The notes: generated by a model not told the origin, from the letters alone. Shown: positions 50,801 to 60,084, counted from the first letter of the stretch. The stretch: 64,000 nt of DNA from Anaerofustis stercorihominis (GCF_005844425.1 NZ_SPHL01000001.1:124001-188000); one strand, 5' to 3'. A program made the numbers and translations.

Positions 50801-51352
50801 ATTGTATATAAAAGTATATATGCTTTTTAATTGTTCCTTAAAATAGTCTTCATTTGTACGTGAAAAAGAATAATTTAATGATGTTTGAATGAACTGTTCA
50901 TCATTATTTTCATATCTATCATTAAACAGTTTTTCAAAAGCTTCATCCATAAGCATGTCTACATTTGTATCCGTTATTATTTGAAAAGATGGGTCTATTT
51001 CTACAATATGGTAATATTCTCTTATAATATTTATACATAGAGAATGAAGGGTACTGATATTTGCACTTTCTAAATTTGAAATTTGTTCAAATAAAAACTT
51101 TTTATCGCTTTTTTCTTCTTTTAATTTTTCATAAAGAAGCTTTCTTATTTTCTCTTTCATTCCGTTTGCAGCAGCATTGGTAAAAGTTACTACAAGAAAT
51201 TTATTAATGTCGATTTTATTTTCAAGCATTAATCTTATTATTCTGTTTGTTAAAATTGCAGTTTTACCACAGCCTGCCCCTGCGCTTACAAGGAGGTTTT
51301 TTCCGTCGTTATTTATTGCTTTATATTGACTTTCAGTCCATTTCATTTTCAC
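47831..51352 (-). CDS. addA: ATP-dependent helicase/nuclease subunit A
   Basis: 1173 residues. UvrD-like helicase plus RecB-type nuclease of the AddAB complex. Walker A VSAGAGCGKTAILTNR, Walker B VFVDEYQDTNLVQE, motif GDVKQSIYRFR, ALTRAKEKLI, and the C-terminal nuclease GIIDLTFEDENGNMILVDYKT. Overlaps the end of addB by 20 nt. Confidence 0.96.
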   Translation of the reverse strand: MKMKWTESQYKAINNDGKNLLVSAGAGCGKTAILTNRIIRLMLENKIDINKFLVVTFTNAAANGMKEKIRKLLYEKLKEEKSDKKFLFEQISNLESANISTLHSLCINIIREYYHIVEIDPSFQIITDTNVDMLMDEAFEKLFNDRYENNDEQFIQTSLNYSFSRTNEDYFKEQLKSIYTFIYNRPSPFKWLHEKVEFFNQNEEELKESLAFKIIKEEAYDGIELSFNLLNEALEKAKFYKANEKLIDLLNEEVNNIKLLKRDFEGNSNKVFSLKMGDIFRARIVGTNKLDPQIKNEITQKRNLAKDTIKNIINNLYAFSIEDILKINNNLYPQMQTIEKALIDFDYYYKEIKKEKGVLEFNDIEHLCLEILNNENARKEIVNKFDFVFVDEYQDTNLVQEAIITKIIKENNLFTVGDVKQSIYRFRQAEPEVFINRLERYEKENDINEIIYMNTNFRTNKNIISGINELFSKIMSKEIGKIDYNENEKLIPGRNEEIESKIELHFLKENENDEDYFDKPLTNDEKEYTYLAMLINNLIKQDIYDSELKKFRKTKFSDICILARSANTKIKPLKEIFNKYSIPVNSEKETEYFKTHEISIIKDFLNIINNFKDDLSLLGVMRGPIFNFSTEELLEIKLYSKEKYYYKCVENFTKEENDNIELKNKVINMINIINEYNSKSLYMSVSDLIEDIYEKTSFTEYVKALPFGNIRENNLKALITKAKEYENFSNEGLYGFIKFMDYAKERNESGIALNENSDNSVKFTTIHASKGLEFPIVILMDTSKTFNERDLKENIVLNKDLGLCPSLIDLDNKIKINSISKIAANELEKQELKSEEMRLLYVALTRAKEKLIITSKAKIEDILEKIPKEITRLDIKNAKTYLDWIVKAILCNKHFNTKENIVFEDKNFIIYNNDINSLLTDTNNNEDKTTKNEKFINEDFSKLIIQNLNYKYKNIIDTKIPRKAGVSSLKNTELLEVGNNVITIKEEPDFLKEETEISAAQKGTIIHFIFETIDINKLKEDNNLRDNIDNQINKLIEEEILSKKEYESIDIEYVYNFFESEIGKQLLNSKKIYRELPFNLAIPAKDISDKWVESDEDVLVQGIIDLTFEDENGNMILVDYKTNYFKTDKEKETLIKEYKLQINYYKKAITTLMNKKVSHSYLYFLSKNIITEV

Positions 51353-54300
51353 TTTCCTCCTTTATAAGTTTTAATATGTCTTCTGCTTTTGCTTTTGGTA
51401 GTTCATTAAATTTATTATCTTTAAAGCAAGTATCAAAATGACATATGTTTTCATATTTACAATACTCGCATGGTGTTTCACTTGCTTTTTTATATGGAGT
51501 TATTGATATTTTACCATTTATAATATTATCGGAAATTTCTTTTGCTAAATTCGTAGCATGATTTATTAAGTTTGATAAATCTTCTTTTGGAATAACTTTA
51601 TTTCTTTTGCTTTTAAGTTTCTTTACTATTCCGTTGTTTTCATCATCGTCAATATTATTTAATATATCCGTATTATCAATAACAACTCCGTCAATTTGGT
51701 TTTCTTCTGCTTTATCTATTAATGTTTTTAAATCCTCTGAATTTTTTACGTTTGTTATTTCAGGTGAGATTCTAAAATATAATGCACCGGCAGGTTCGCT
51801 ATTATTATTTAATGTTGTTGCTGCAAGGTATATTGGAAGCTGCATATTTATTCCATAATAACTCTTTGAGAAATCGAATGTTTCTCCTTTTGTTTTATAG
51901 TCTATTACCTTTACATATTCTCCCTCATCAGCCTTATATGTGTCTATTCTGTCTATTTTCCCTTTAATGTTTACAATGTTGTTTTCTTTTGTTATAAAGT
52001 TTAGAGAGTTTTCTTTATCTTCTCCGAATTCACTTTCGCATTTTGAAATGTGAAAATTGCTTCTTCTTAACTGTGTAACTATATTTGAAAGGGCATAGGA
52101 AGAATTTCTAAGAAGTTTCTTCTTAAAATAAGCGCTGTTTACAATTTGTTTTACTTTCCCTTTTGAATATTTTTCTGTTACTTCTTTAGTTATTTCTTTT
52201 GTTAAATCATTAAGTTCTTTTGAAGTAATTTTGTTTACGTCAACTTCATTATTTATTATTTTATTTGAGAAAATGTATATAATCTCATGTAAGATATTTC
52301 CTATATCCGGGCTGTTTAATTCAAGTTTTTTTCGTTCAATTGGGGAGATTATATATGAAATAAAATAACTGAAAGGACATTTTGCATAAGTTTCAAGCTG
52401 GCTTATGCTGGTTATCATTTTGCCGTTATATATTTCATTAATAAGTTTCTTATTAGAAATTTCTGAGTTGTTGCTAAAGTTTATAGCGCTTTCCATTATG
52501 TCAATATAATTTTTTCCCAAGTTATCATTTTTATAAATATCATAAACTTCTTCCCAAAGATTATTCACTTCGTTGTTTTCGCTTTTATTAATTTTATTAT
52601 TTATTAAATGTTTAAATGTAGCATCAAAATTTGATATTAAACTTAAATTATCATCTAAATTATCTTTATTAAAAGTTTTTGTTCTAATGTTTGGCATAAT
52701 GTTTTTTATTCGCATTATAATAGAACTTTCGGTCAATTCATCACCGGAAGGAGAAAGTATAGGATAAGAAAAATAAATGTGTTTTTGTGTTTTTAAAATC
52801 AACGATGTCAAAAAGTATTTTTCTTCCTGTTGTTTGTATTCATTTGTACTTCTTATTTCTACTCCGCTTTCTATAATTTGAAGTTTTTCCTTGTTAGAAA
52901 AAATACCTCCTGATTGGGCAAAGTTTGTTGGGAGTATGCCGTCATTTACACCTAGAATAAAAAGATATTTTATGTCGCTGCTTCTGGAACGTGATAAAGT
53001 AGCGATATTTACGCTGTCTATGGTTGATGGGATTATACCTATTTTTAATGCTTTAAATCCGCTTTCCATTATTTTTGCATATTCTTTTAAGCTTAGTTTT
53101 TCTTCTCCAAGGAAGTTATAAAGCTGTTCAAATATATTTATTATGCTGTTATAAATTTGTGCGTATTTATTTGCATTTGTATAGTCATCTTTTTCTTCAA
53201 AGTTTTTTACTATTCTTTTTATTTTTTCATCTAATCCAAAATCTTTTAAGAATTTATAAAATACAGTAGTTGTTTCTTTTACATTTTTAGTATTTTTAAA
53301 GTTTTCTTTTAAAGCAATAAGGGGTAAAATAAATGCATCTTTTTTCTCATTCAAATAATCTAAATTATAGTCATTGGATTTATTATTTCTTTTAAAGTCT
53401 TTAAGCCACATTGTGCCTTTTATGCCAAATTCCAAAGCATAATTTTCAAAGGTTTCGATGTCGTCTTTTGATAAATCTGTAAGCCCTGTTTTTAAAAAAG
53501 AAATTATATCGTTCGTTTGGAAGTTACTGCTTATTATATTTAATATTTTTATTATTCCTCTTAATATATTTGTGTCTATTACATTTGATGTATTGTCTAA
53601 GAAGTAATTTATTTTATATTTATTGAAAACTTCACTTATGACATTTTTATATGTTTCGTAATCTGAAGGCAAAACTTGTATGTCTCTATATAAAGCATTT
53701 TCCTCTTTTATAAGCTTTAAGATATTTATTGCTGTATTTTCAACTTCTTCGTATATACTTGAGGCTTTAAAAATTTCAATATTTTTTACCTCATCTTTAT
53801 ATTCCTTTGTGTCATATGAAAAAATATTATCCGCAAGGAATTTTAAATCTTTTTCTTTTTCTTCTTCGTTTTGTGTTTGAATATTAAATTCTTCACTACA
53901 TTTATCTGCAAGTTTATGTAATTTATATATTGTATTTTCTACTATTTTATAAGCAGGGGAGCTTTTTATATCATCTTTTGCGGTAAATAAAAAAGTTTGA
54001 TTAATTTCCCTTTTGCTTATAGCTTCTATAAGAGAATAAATGTTTTTATCGAAAGACTCAAAACCAAAGTAGTAAATTTCGCTGTTATCCAAAAATCTTG
54101 CTTTATCTAAATGTTGGCTTGCATGAAATGTTAAATCGTCAGAGTCCCAAAAATCAGTGCCTAAAAAGTTATTATATCTTTCATAGATTTTATGAATATC
54201 ATGAGTCTTTTTATATAGGAAATTATTCTTATTTTCTTCATCTGAAAATTTATCCGGGTTTAAATCTTCACCGGTTACATTGTTTTTCTTGAGTTCAGAA

Positions 54301-54677
54301 AAAAGTTCACATACATTTTCGTTAAAAGATGCATTATTTGTAAGTCGGTTAAAGCATATAAGTTCTTCTTTTAATTCATTTAAAATAAAGCTAAGAACCA
54401 TGCTTTTCCCGCTTTCGTCTAAGGTTTTTGGCACTTCGCTTTTTGTTTTTGTAAGTATTCTGTTTGAAAGTCTTTTAATGCTTAAAACTTCAATATCAAT
54501 AAGCCCTTTTGCCGTTAATTTGTCTGTAAGCATTCTTTCTGCTTCTACTGTAAATTGCTCCGGAACTAAAAAGAGAATTTTATTTATTTCATTATTCTCT
54601 TTTAAAGTTCTCTTAATATCTCTGCTGGCTTTGAAAAAGGCTTTTTCTTCAATGTAACTGGTTATTATATTAATCAT
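51333..54677 (-). CDS. addB: ATP-dependent nuclease subunit B
   Basis: 1114 residues. Second subunit of AddAB; processes breaks and recognises Chi. C-terminal nuclease GKIDRID...VIDYKTKG and the Fe-S cysteines (CPFSYF, then CEYCKYENIC) are intact. The N-terminus (MINIITSYIEEKAFFKASRD) aligns with the place where relatives carry a Walker A (GxSGSGKT), but no P-loop is present. An in-frame stop lies just upstream of the ATG, so the N-terminus is complete. Confidence 0.93.
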   Translation of the reverse strand: MINIITSYIEEKAFFKASRDIKRTLKENNEINKILFLVPEQFTVEAERMLTDKLTAKGLIDIEVLSIKRLSNRILTKTKSEVPKTLDESGKSMVLSFILNELKEELICFNRLTNNASFNENVCELFSELKKNNVTGEDLNPDKFSDEENKNNFLYKKTHDIHKIYERYNNFLGTDFWDSDDLTFHASQHLDKARFLDNSEIYYFGFESFDKNIYSLIEAISKREINQTFLFTAKDDIKSSPAYKIVENTIYKLHKLADKCSEEFNIQTQNEEEKEKDLKFLADNIFSYDTKEYKDEVKNIEIFKASSIYEEVENTAINILKLIKEENALYRDIQVLPSDYETYKNVISEVFNKYKINYFLDNTSNVIDTNILRGIIKILNIISSNFQTNDIISFLKTGLTDLSKDDIETFENYALEFGIKGTMWLKDFKRNNKSNDYNLDYLNEKKDAFILPLIALKENFKNTKNVKETTTVFYKFLKDFGLDEKIKRIVKNFEEKDDYTNANKYAQIYNSIINIFEQLYNFLGEEKLSLKEYAKIMESGFKALKIGIIPSTIDSVNIATLSRSRSSDIKYLFILGVNDGILPTNFAQSGGIFSNKEKLQIIESGVEIRSTNEYKQQEEKYFLTSLILKTQKHIYFSYPILSPSGDELTESSIIMRIKNIMPNIRTKTFNKDNLDDNLSLISNFDATFKHLINNKINKSENNEVNNLWEEVYDIYKNDNLGKNYIDIMESAINFSNNSEISNKKLINEIYNGKMITSISQLETYAKCPFSYFISYIISPIERKKLELNSPDIGNILHEIIYIFSNKIINNEVDVNKITSKELNDLTKEITKEVTEKYSKGKVKQIVNSAYFKKKLLRNSSYALSNIVTQLRRSNFHISKCESEFGEDKENSLNFITKENNIVNIKGKIDRIDTYKADEGEYVKVIDYKTKGETFDFSKSYYGINMQLPIYLAATTLNNNSEPAGALYFRISPEITNVKNSEDLKTLIDKAEENQIDGVVIDNTDILNNIDDDENNGIVKKLKSKRNKVIPKEDLSNLINHATNLAKEISDNIINGKISITPYKKASETPCEYCKYENICHFDTCFKDNKFNELPKAKAEDILKLIKEESENEMD

Positions 54678-54685
54678 TTTCTTTA

Positions 54686-55495
54686 TTAATCATCCTCAAA
54701 TAATTTTATTTTTTCAAGTTTGTCTATGTTTATTTTTAATCTTTTTATATATGAAACGAATTCTAAAATATCCGCTGTTGTATAGAGTGATTTATAGCTT
54801 TCTTTTGTATTACTTAAAAAATCATAGTCTTCTAAATATTTTTTTACATTTCTTACCATTTGTTCCGCAGGGTCTAAAAGAGTAAGGTTTTTATATATTT
54901 CGTTTATTTCACCTTCTATTATAGGGAAGTGAGAACAACCAAGAATTAATTTTGATACATCGTTGTTTTGATCTATAATTGGTTGTATACATTCTTTTAT
55001 AAGTTCATTAAGTAAGGGTTTATTTTCGATTTGCGAGTCTATTACCTTTGGAAGTCTTGTTGAGTCGTTTGATATAATTTTAATATTTTTATTTACTTTA
55101 TGAATTTCTTTATTATATGATCCGCTTTCTACAGTAGCTTTTGTTGCAATAAGCCCGATTAAATTATCATTTTCTTCTTCGCATTTTTTTAGGGCATATT
55201 CACTTCCTGCTTTAACGATACTAAATAAAGGTACATTTGAATTAAGACTTTTAATATGAGATGAAATAGTATTGCAGGCAAGTAAAACAGCTTTTACATG
55301 ATGTTTTTCAAGAAAAGCTATCATTGCGTTTGCATATTTAATTATGTCTTCTTTGCTTTTATTTCCATAAGGCATTCTTTTTGTATCGCCTATGTAAATT
55401 ATATTTTCGTTAGGTAGGAGTTTTTCTGTTTGTCTAAAAACTGTAAGTCCTCCCACTCCACTGTCTAAAATACCTATTGGTAGATTATTACTCAT
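54686..55495 (-). CDS. murI: Glutamate racemase
   Basis: Supplies D-Glu for peptidoglycan. 269 residues. PIGILDSGVGGLTV, catalytic Cys in LLACNTISS and LILGCSHFPII. The gene ends 8 nt before the addB start, so it likely heads murI-addB-addA-tmcAL-ylbJ. RBS GAGG near 55505. Confidence 0.96.
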   Translation of the reverse strand: MSNNLPIGILDSGVGGLTVFRQTEKLLPNENIIYIGDTKRMPYGNKSKEDIIKYANAMIAFLEKHHVKAVLLACNTISSHIKSLNSNVPLFSIVKAGSEYALKKCEEENDNLIGLIATKATVESGSYNKEIHKVNKNIKIISNDSTRLPKVIDSQIENKPLLNELIKECIQPIIDQNNDVSKLILGCSHFPIIEGEINEIYKNLTLLDPAEQMVRNVKKYLEDYDFLSNTKESYKSLYTTADILEFVSYIKRLKINIDKLEKIKLFEDD

Positions 55496-55590
55496 TAAAA
55501 TTGACCTCTTTTTATAATAAATTTGAATTACTGTGATTATTCTATCATAAAAAACATAACATTAAAACAAGATAATTGAAGGAGAAGCCT

Positions 55591-56478
55591 ATGAAGTTAT
55601 GTTATATGATGGATATTGGTAGATATGAGGAAAAATTTCCTTGTTCTAAGTGGAATAATCTGTATGAAAGGTTGTATCAAATGATTTTCAAACAAAGGAG
55701 AGTAAAAGGTCCATTTTTAATTAAAGACGGTTCCTTTAAAGTTGTGGGGAGTGTTTTCTTGGTGGATTTTAATAATTTTATATCAAATAGGAATTTAAAA
55801 TTAATAAATAATTATTTTGATGATAATGAAGAGGGGTTTGTATGTTTCCCGAGAGATTTTAATGTAAAAAATCTTTCAATATATAATATTCCATATATTC
55901 ATGATGAAGATATATATTTTATTGCTTTCTTTTTAAAATTAAAAAAAATGGTAAAAGATGCACAAAAAACACAGGTTGGAGTTTGTTTGGATAAAAATAC
56001 AAATTATGAATATATAAAGATGATTTGTGAATATTTTCCACTTGTAATATTTTTTGTTAATAATCCTTATATTGGGGAAAATATTGCAAGTAATATTCTA
56101 AAAGATACTGGAAGCAGTATATATGTAAGTAAAAGTATATCTTCAATGAAAAAATGCGACTATATATTTGATTTAAGTAAAGAGATGTTAAGCGATAAAA
56201 TAAATTATATAGAATGTGAAAATTATATTTCATTATACAAAAAGAATGAATATATGGATTGTGAAAAGATAATTAACGATGTAAAAATTATTCCAAGCGG
56301 TTTTAATATTCAAAATATAGATATTGATTATTTTGATTTATCCTTTGTAAAAGGTCTTATATTATTAGAAAATAATGCAAACGACAAAAAAGATATATTA
56401 AATATTAATTTAGAGGAATTTTTACATAAAAAATCTTTAAAAATGCGGTTTTTTAATGGGTTTAAGCTCTTGACATGA
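55591..56478 (+). CDS. Protein of unknown function
   Basis: 295 residues, not recognised. Soluble, no signal peptide or membrane span. The part about 135-195 alternates hydrophobic strands with helices (VGVCLDKNTN; LVIFFVNNP; DYIFDLS) in the way of a Rossmann fold but without a glycine-rich nucleotide loop. The first 130 residues contain a PFLIKDGSFKVVGSVFLVDF beta-stretch. I chose the ATG at 55591: AAGGAGA is 5 nt ahead. The greA promoter overlaps its last codons, so it is probably transcribed on its own. Confidence 0.7.
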   Translation: MKLCYMMDIGRYEEKFPCSKWNNLYERLYQMIFKQRRVKGPFLIKDGSFKVVGSVFLVDFNNFISNRNLKLINNYFDDNEEGFVCFPRDFNVKNLSIYNIPYIHDEDIYFIAFFLKLKKMVKDAQKTQVGVCLDKNTNYEYIKMICEYFPLVIFFVNNPYIGENIASNILKDTGSSIYVSKSISSMKKCDYIFDLSKEMLSDKINYIECENYISLYKKNEYMDCEKIINDVKIIPSGFNIQNIDIDYFDLSFVKGLILLENNANDKKDILNINLEEFLHKKSLKMRFFNGFKLLT

Positions 56479-56498
56479 TTAATTTGAGTTATTATAAT
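56470..56498 (+). promoter_or_regulatory. Consensus promoter of greA-lysS
   Basis: TTGACA (56470-56475), 17-bp spacer, TATAAT (56493-56498). A perfect match to the vegetative sigma consensus; the -35 box overlaps the last codons of the upstream gene. Confidence 0.88.
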
Positions 56499-56544
56499 AA
56501 GTCCATTAGTATAAATTGAAAAATATAATTAAGAGGTAATTTTG

Positions 56545-57018
56545 ATGACTGGTAAAGAAGTAATCTTATCAAAAGAAGGATATAAAGAATTAGAAGAAAG
56601 ATTAAATTACTTAAAGGACGAAAAAAGACATGAAGTTGCTTTGAAAATCAAAGCAGCCAGAGAATTCGGCGATTTAAGTGAAAATGCTGAATATGATGAA
56701 GCAAAACAAGAACAAGGATTTATTGAAGGCGAAATAAGAGAAATTGAATATAAATTAAAACATGCGTTAATTTTTGATGATGAAACAAAAACAAAAGATA
56801 TTGTTTCTCTTGGAAGCAAAGTAAAAGTTTATGATACTGATTTTGATGAAGAAGTAGAATATATTATTGTAGGAAGTGAAGAAGTAGACTTAGACAACAA
56901 TAAGATTTCAAATGAATCTCCTATTGGAAATGCTCTTTTAGGTAAAAAAGTTGGAGAAGTAGCAAAGGTTAAACTTCCTGATGGAATAGTTGATTTAAAA
57001 GTTTTAGAAGTAGAATAA
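56545..57018 (+). CDS. greA: Transcription elongation factor GreA
   Basis: 157 residues. N-terminal coiled coil ([37 protein letters not shown] with the two acidic tip residues) and C-terminal FKBP-like domain ([15 protein letters not shown]). Rescues backtracked RNA polymerase. ATG at 56545 preferred over the TTG at 56542; AAGAGG is 8 nt upstream. lysS follows after 17 nt, a common clostridial pair. Confidence 0.97.
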   Translation: MTGKEVILSKEGYKELEERLNYLKDEKRHEVALKIKAAREFGDLSENAEYDEAKQEQGFIEGEIREIEYKLKHALIFDDETKTKDIVSLGSKVKVYDTDFDEEVEYIIVGSEEVDLDNNKISNESPIGNALLGKKVGEVAKVKLPDGIVDLKVLEVE

Positions 57019-57035
57019 GAATGGAGAGATGATAA

Positions 57036-58946
57036 ATGAGTAGTGATTTTTATGAAAATGTTCCTGAAGTAGTTAAAGTAAAGATTGATAAATTTAAAGA
57101 ACTTACAGCTCAAGGAAAATATCCTTATAAAGAATGTAGATTTGAATATAATGCATTTTGTAAAGATATTAATGAAAAGTTTGAAGAATACGACGGCAAG
57201 GAAGTAAAAATTGCAGGTCGTCTTATGTCAAAAAGAGGACAAGGTAAGGTTGGTTTTTATGATTTAATGGATTCAACTGATAAAATTCAACTTTTCATAA
57301 AAAAAGATGTTGTTGGCGAAGAAGAATATGCTTTAATTAAATCTTACGATATCGGGGATATTCTTGGAATAGACGGAGAAGTATTTAAAACTCAAAGAGG
57401 TCAAATTTCTGTTAGAGTTAAAAAGGTAACAATGCTTAGTAAATCTATTCAAGTTTTACCTGAAAAATTCCACGGACTTAAAGACCCTGAGCTTAGATAT
57501 AGACAAAGATATGTTGATTTAATAATGAACCCTGAAGTAAAAGATGTTTTCTTAATGCGTTCAAAAATCGTAAAATGCATGAGAGATTTTATGGATGGAG
57601 AAGGTTTTATTGAAGTTGAAACTCCTGTTCTCGGAACGCTTGCGGGAGGTGCAAATGCAAGACCGTTTATTACTCATCATAATACTTTGGATATTCCAAT
57701 GTATATGAGAATTGCTACGGAACTTCCTTTAAAAAGACTTATTGTTGGCGGATTTAACAGAGTATACGAAATTGGAAGAATTTTTAGAAACGAAGGCATG
57801 GATGCTACTCATAATCCAGAATTTACCACTATGGAATCATATCAATCATATGCAGATTTTAACGATGTAATGGAAATGATTGAAAAGATGTACGATTATA
57901 TTGCCACACATACCGTAGGAAGCAATACAATAACATACGGAGAGCATGAAATTTCCTTAAAGGCACCTTTTAGAAGAGTTAAAATGGTTGATCTCGTAAC
58001 AGAAGCAACAGGTGTTGATTTTGATAAAATAACAGATATTGAAGTGGCAAGAGCAGAAGCAAAAAAACTAAATGTAGAACCTGAACCTGACTGGGGTATA
58101 GGTAAAATTATAGAAGAGTTGTTTGAAGAACATTGTGAAGCAAACTTAATTCAACCTACATTTGTAACACATCACCCGGTCGAAATTTCTCCACTTGCTA
58201 AAAAATGTCTTGATGATGAAAGATATACTCAAAGATTTGAATTATTTGTTGCAGGTCACGAATATGCAAACGGATTTAGTGAACTTAACGACCCATTTGA
58301 TCAAAGAGAAAGATTTGCAGCACAAATGGAAAAGAAAGCAACAGGGGATGAAGAAGCTCACCCATACGATACAGACTTTATCAATGCTCTTGAAGTTGGA
58401 CTTCCTCCAACAGGCGGTGTAGGTGTTGGTGTAGACAGACTTGTAATGCTTCTTACAAATCAAAGTTCAATAAGAGATGTAATCTTATTCCCGACAATGA
58501 AACCACTTGACAGTGTAAATACTAAAGTTAGTGAATCTAATGTAGAAGTAAAAGAAGAGGATAAAAAGATTGATTTTTCAAATGTAAAAATCGAACCTCT
58601 TTTTGAAGAAATGGTAGATTTTGAAACATTCTCAAAATCTGATTTCCGTGCTGTAAAAATCGAAAACTGCGAAGAAGTTCCAAAGAGTAAAAAGCTTTTA
58701 AAATTTACTCTTAATGACGGAACAGACCGTAAACGTACAATCTTAAGCGGTATTCGAGATTATTATAAGCCTGAAGAATTAATAGGTAAAACAGCTATTG
58801 CAATAGTAAATCTTCCACCAAGAAAAATGATGGGGATTGATTCTGAAGGTATGCTTATATCTGCAGTACACGAAGAAGATGGAAAAGAAGGATTAAATCT
58901 ATTAATGGTAGATGATAAAATCCCTGCAGGTGCAAAATTATATTAA
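57036..58946 (+). CDS. lysS: Lysyl-tRNA synthetase (class II) fused to a C-terminal tRNA-binding domain
   Basis: 636 residues against about 500 for a usual LysRS. OB-fold anticodon domain (about 55-155), class II core with motif 2 FRNEGMDATHNPEFTT and motif 3 GVGVGVDRLVMLL. After a short Glu/Lys linker (about 500-525) comes a TRBD/EMAPII-like domain (about 527-636): DFRAVKIENCEEVPKSKKLL, ILSGIRDYY, IVNLPPRKMMGIDSEGMLIS. This domain is standard in MetRS; on LysRS it is unusual. It should raise affinity for tRNA. Confidence 0.95.
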   Translation: MSSDFYENVPEVVKVKIDKFKELTAQGKYPYKECRFEYNAFCKDINEKFEEYDGKEVKIAGRLMSKRGQGKVGFYDLMDSTDKIQLFIKKDVVGEEEYALIKSYDIGDILGIDGEVFKTQRGQISVRVKKVTMLSKSIQVLPEKFHGLKDPELRYRQRYVDLIMNPEVKDVFLMRSKIVKCMRDFMDGEGFIEVETPVLGTLAGGANARPFITHHNTLDIPMYMRIATELPLKRLIVGGFNRVYEIGRIFRNEGMDATHNPEFTTMESYQSYADFNDVMEMIEKMYDYIATHTVGSNTITYGEHEISLKAPFRRVKMVDLVTEATGVDFDKITDIEVARAEAKKLNVEPEPDWGIGKIIEELFEEHCEANLIQPTFVTHHPVEISPLAKKCLDDERYTQRFELFVAGHEYANGFSELNDPFDQRERFAAQMEKKATGDEEAHPYDTDFINALEVGLPPTGGVGVGVDRLVMLLTNQSSIRDVILFPTMKPLDSVNTKVSESNVEVKEEDKKIDFSNVKIEPLFEEMVDFETFSKSDFRAVKIENCEEVPKSKKLLKFTLNDGTDRKRTILSGIRDYYKPEELIGKTAIAIVNLPPRKMMGIDSEGMLISAVHEEDGKEGLNLLMVDDKIPAGAKLY

Positions 58947-58963
58947 GATATAAATTAAATAAG

Positions 58964-58997
58964 TGGGCAGCTTGGTAATACAAGCTGTCTATTTTTA
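58964..58997 (+). terminator. Terminator after lysS
   Basis: Stem GGGCAGCTTG (58965-58974) with CAAGCTGTCT (58981-58990), two G-U pairs, then ATTTTTAT. Confidence 0.8.
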
Positions 58998-59018
58998 TAA
59001 TTTAAAACGGGGAGAAAA

Positions 59019-59462
59019 ATGAAAATAAGAAAGTATAGACCTTCAGACTGTGAAGAAGTAATAAAGTTATTTTATGATACGGTTCATAATATAAATAAAA
59101 AAGATTATACCAAAGAACAGTTAGATGTATGGGCGACGGGAAAAGAAGATTTAGAAAAGTGGAATAGTTCATTAGAGAAACATTTTACTTTGGTTGCTAC
59201 TAATAATGGAATGATTGTAGGGTTTGGAGATATGGATAGAACGGGATATCTTGACCGCTTGTATGTTCATTCAAAGTATCAAGGTGTTGGGATTGGAAGT
59301 TCTATTTGTGATTTATTAGAAAAATATGTAAATGAAAAAATTGTAACTCATTCCTCAATTACAGCAAAAACATTCTTTGAAAAAAGAGGGTATAAGGTTG
59401 TGAAAAAACAACAAATAAACAGGCAGGGAATTATTCTTGTTAATTATGTTATGGAAAAGTAA
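59019..59462 (+). CDS. GNAT-family N-acetyltransferase
   Basis: 147 residues. Acetyl-CoA loop VHSKYQGVGIGSSICDLLE, the following ASITAKTFFEKRGYKVV-like pattern (here SITAKTFFEKRGYKVV) and N-terminal MKIRKYRPSDCEEVIKLF. Substrate unknown. GGGGAG precedes the ATG. Confidence 0.88.
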   Translation: MKIRKYRPSDCEEVIKLFYDTVHNINKKDYTKEQLDVWATGKEDLEKWNSSLEKHFTLVATNNGMIVGFGDMDRTGYLDRLYVHSKYQGVGIGSSICDLLEKYVNEKIVTHSSITAKTFFEKRGYKVVKKQQINRQGIILVNYVMEK

Positions 59463-59581
59463 TTTTATTTATAAATTTTATGGGGTCATATATTTATATA
59501 TAATCAATTTTAGCAACAAACAGTTGCTTGTTAGAAGATTGTATTAATATTATAATGCTTTTAAAGGTGGAGGTTATTAAT

Positions 59582-60031
59582 ATGGATACAAAAGATATTA
59601 TTTATAAACTTAGAAAAGAAAAAGGAATGTCTCAAGAAGAACTTGCAAATAAGGTGTATGTTACAAGACAGGCAGTATCTCGTTGGGAAATGGGAGAAAC
59701 TCTGCCTAATACTGAAACACTAAAATTATTATCAAATGTTTTTAATGTTTCAATTAATACTCTTTTAGGTTCTCCTATAAAACTAATTTGTCAGTGCTGT
59801 GGTATGCCTCTTGATGATTCTATAATAAGTAAAGAACCAAATGGTGAATTTAACGAAGAGTATTGTAAATGGTGTTATAATGAAGGGGAATTTACTTATC
59901 ATAATATTGATGAGCTTATCGATTTTTGTGTAGAGCATATGTACATAGAAAACTATACTAAGGAGGAAGTTAGGGCTTATATGATTGATTTGCTTCCTAA
60001 ACTAAATTATTGGAGAGATATAGATAAATAA
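59582..60031 (+). CDS. Xre-family regulator with C-terminal zinc ribbon
   Basis: 149 residues: helix-turn-helix KLRKEKGMSQEELANKVYV...RQAVSRWEMGE (6-60), then a zinc ribbon of the 'putative zinc ribbon' type with CQCCGMPL and EYCKWCYNEGEFTY, the Cys pairs intact. Such fusions may sense metal or redox state. The ATG at 59582 follows GGAGG by 7 nt; the frame stays open upstream but without a start signal. Targets unknown. Confidence 0.85.
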   Translation: MDTKDIIYKLRKEKGMSQEELANKVYVTRQAVSRWEMGETLPNTETLKLLSNVFNVSINTLLGSPIKLICQCCGMPLDDSIISKEPNGEFNEEYCKWCYNEGEFTYHNIDELIDFCVEHMYIENYTKEEVRAYMIDLLPKLNYWRDIDK

Positions 60032-60084
60032 TATTTTAGAAATAGATGTTTTGTAGTTTTAAATATAAATAATATTATTGTTTT

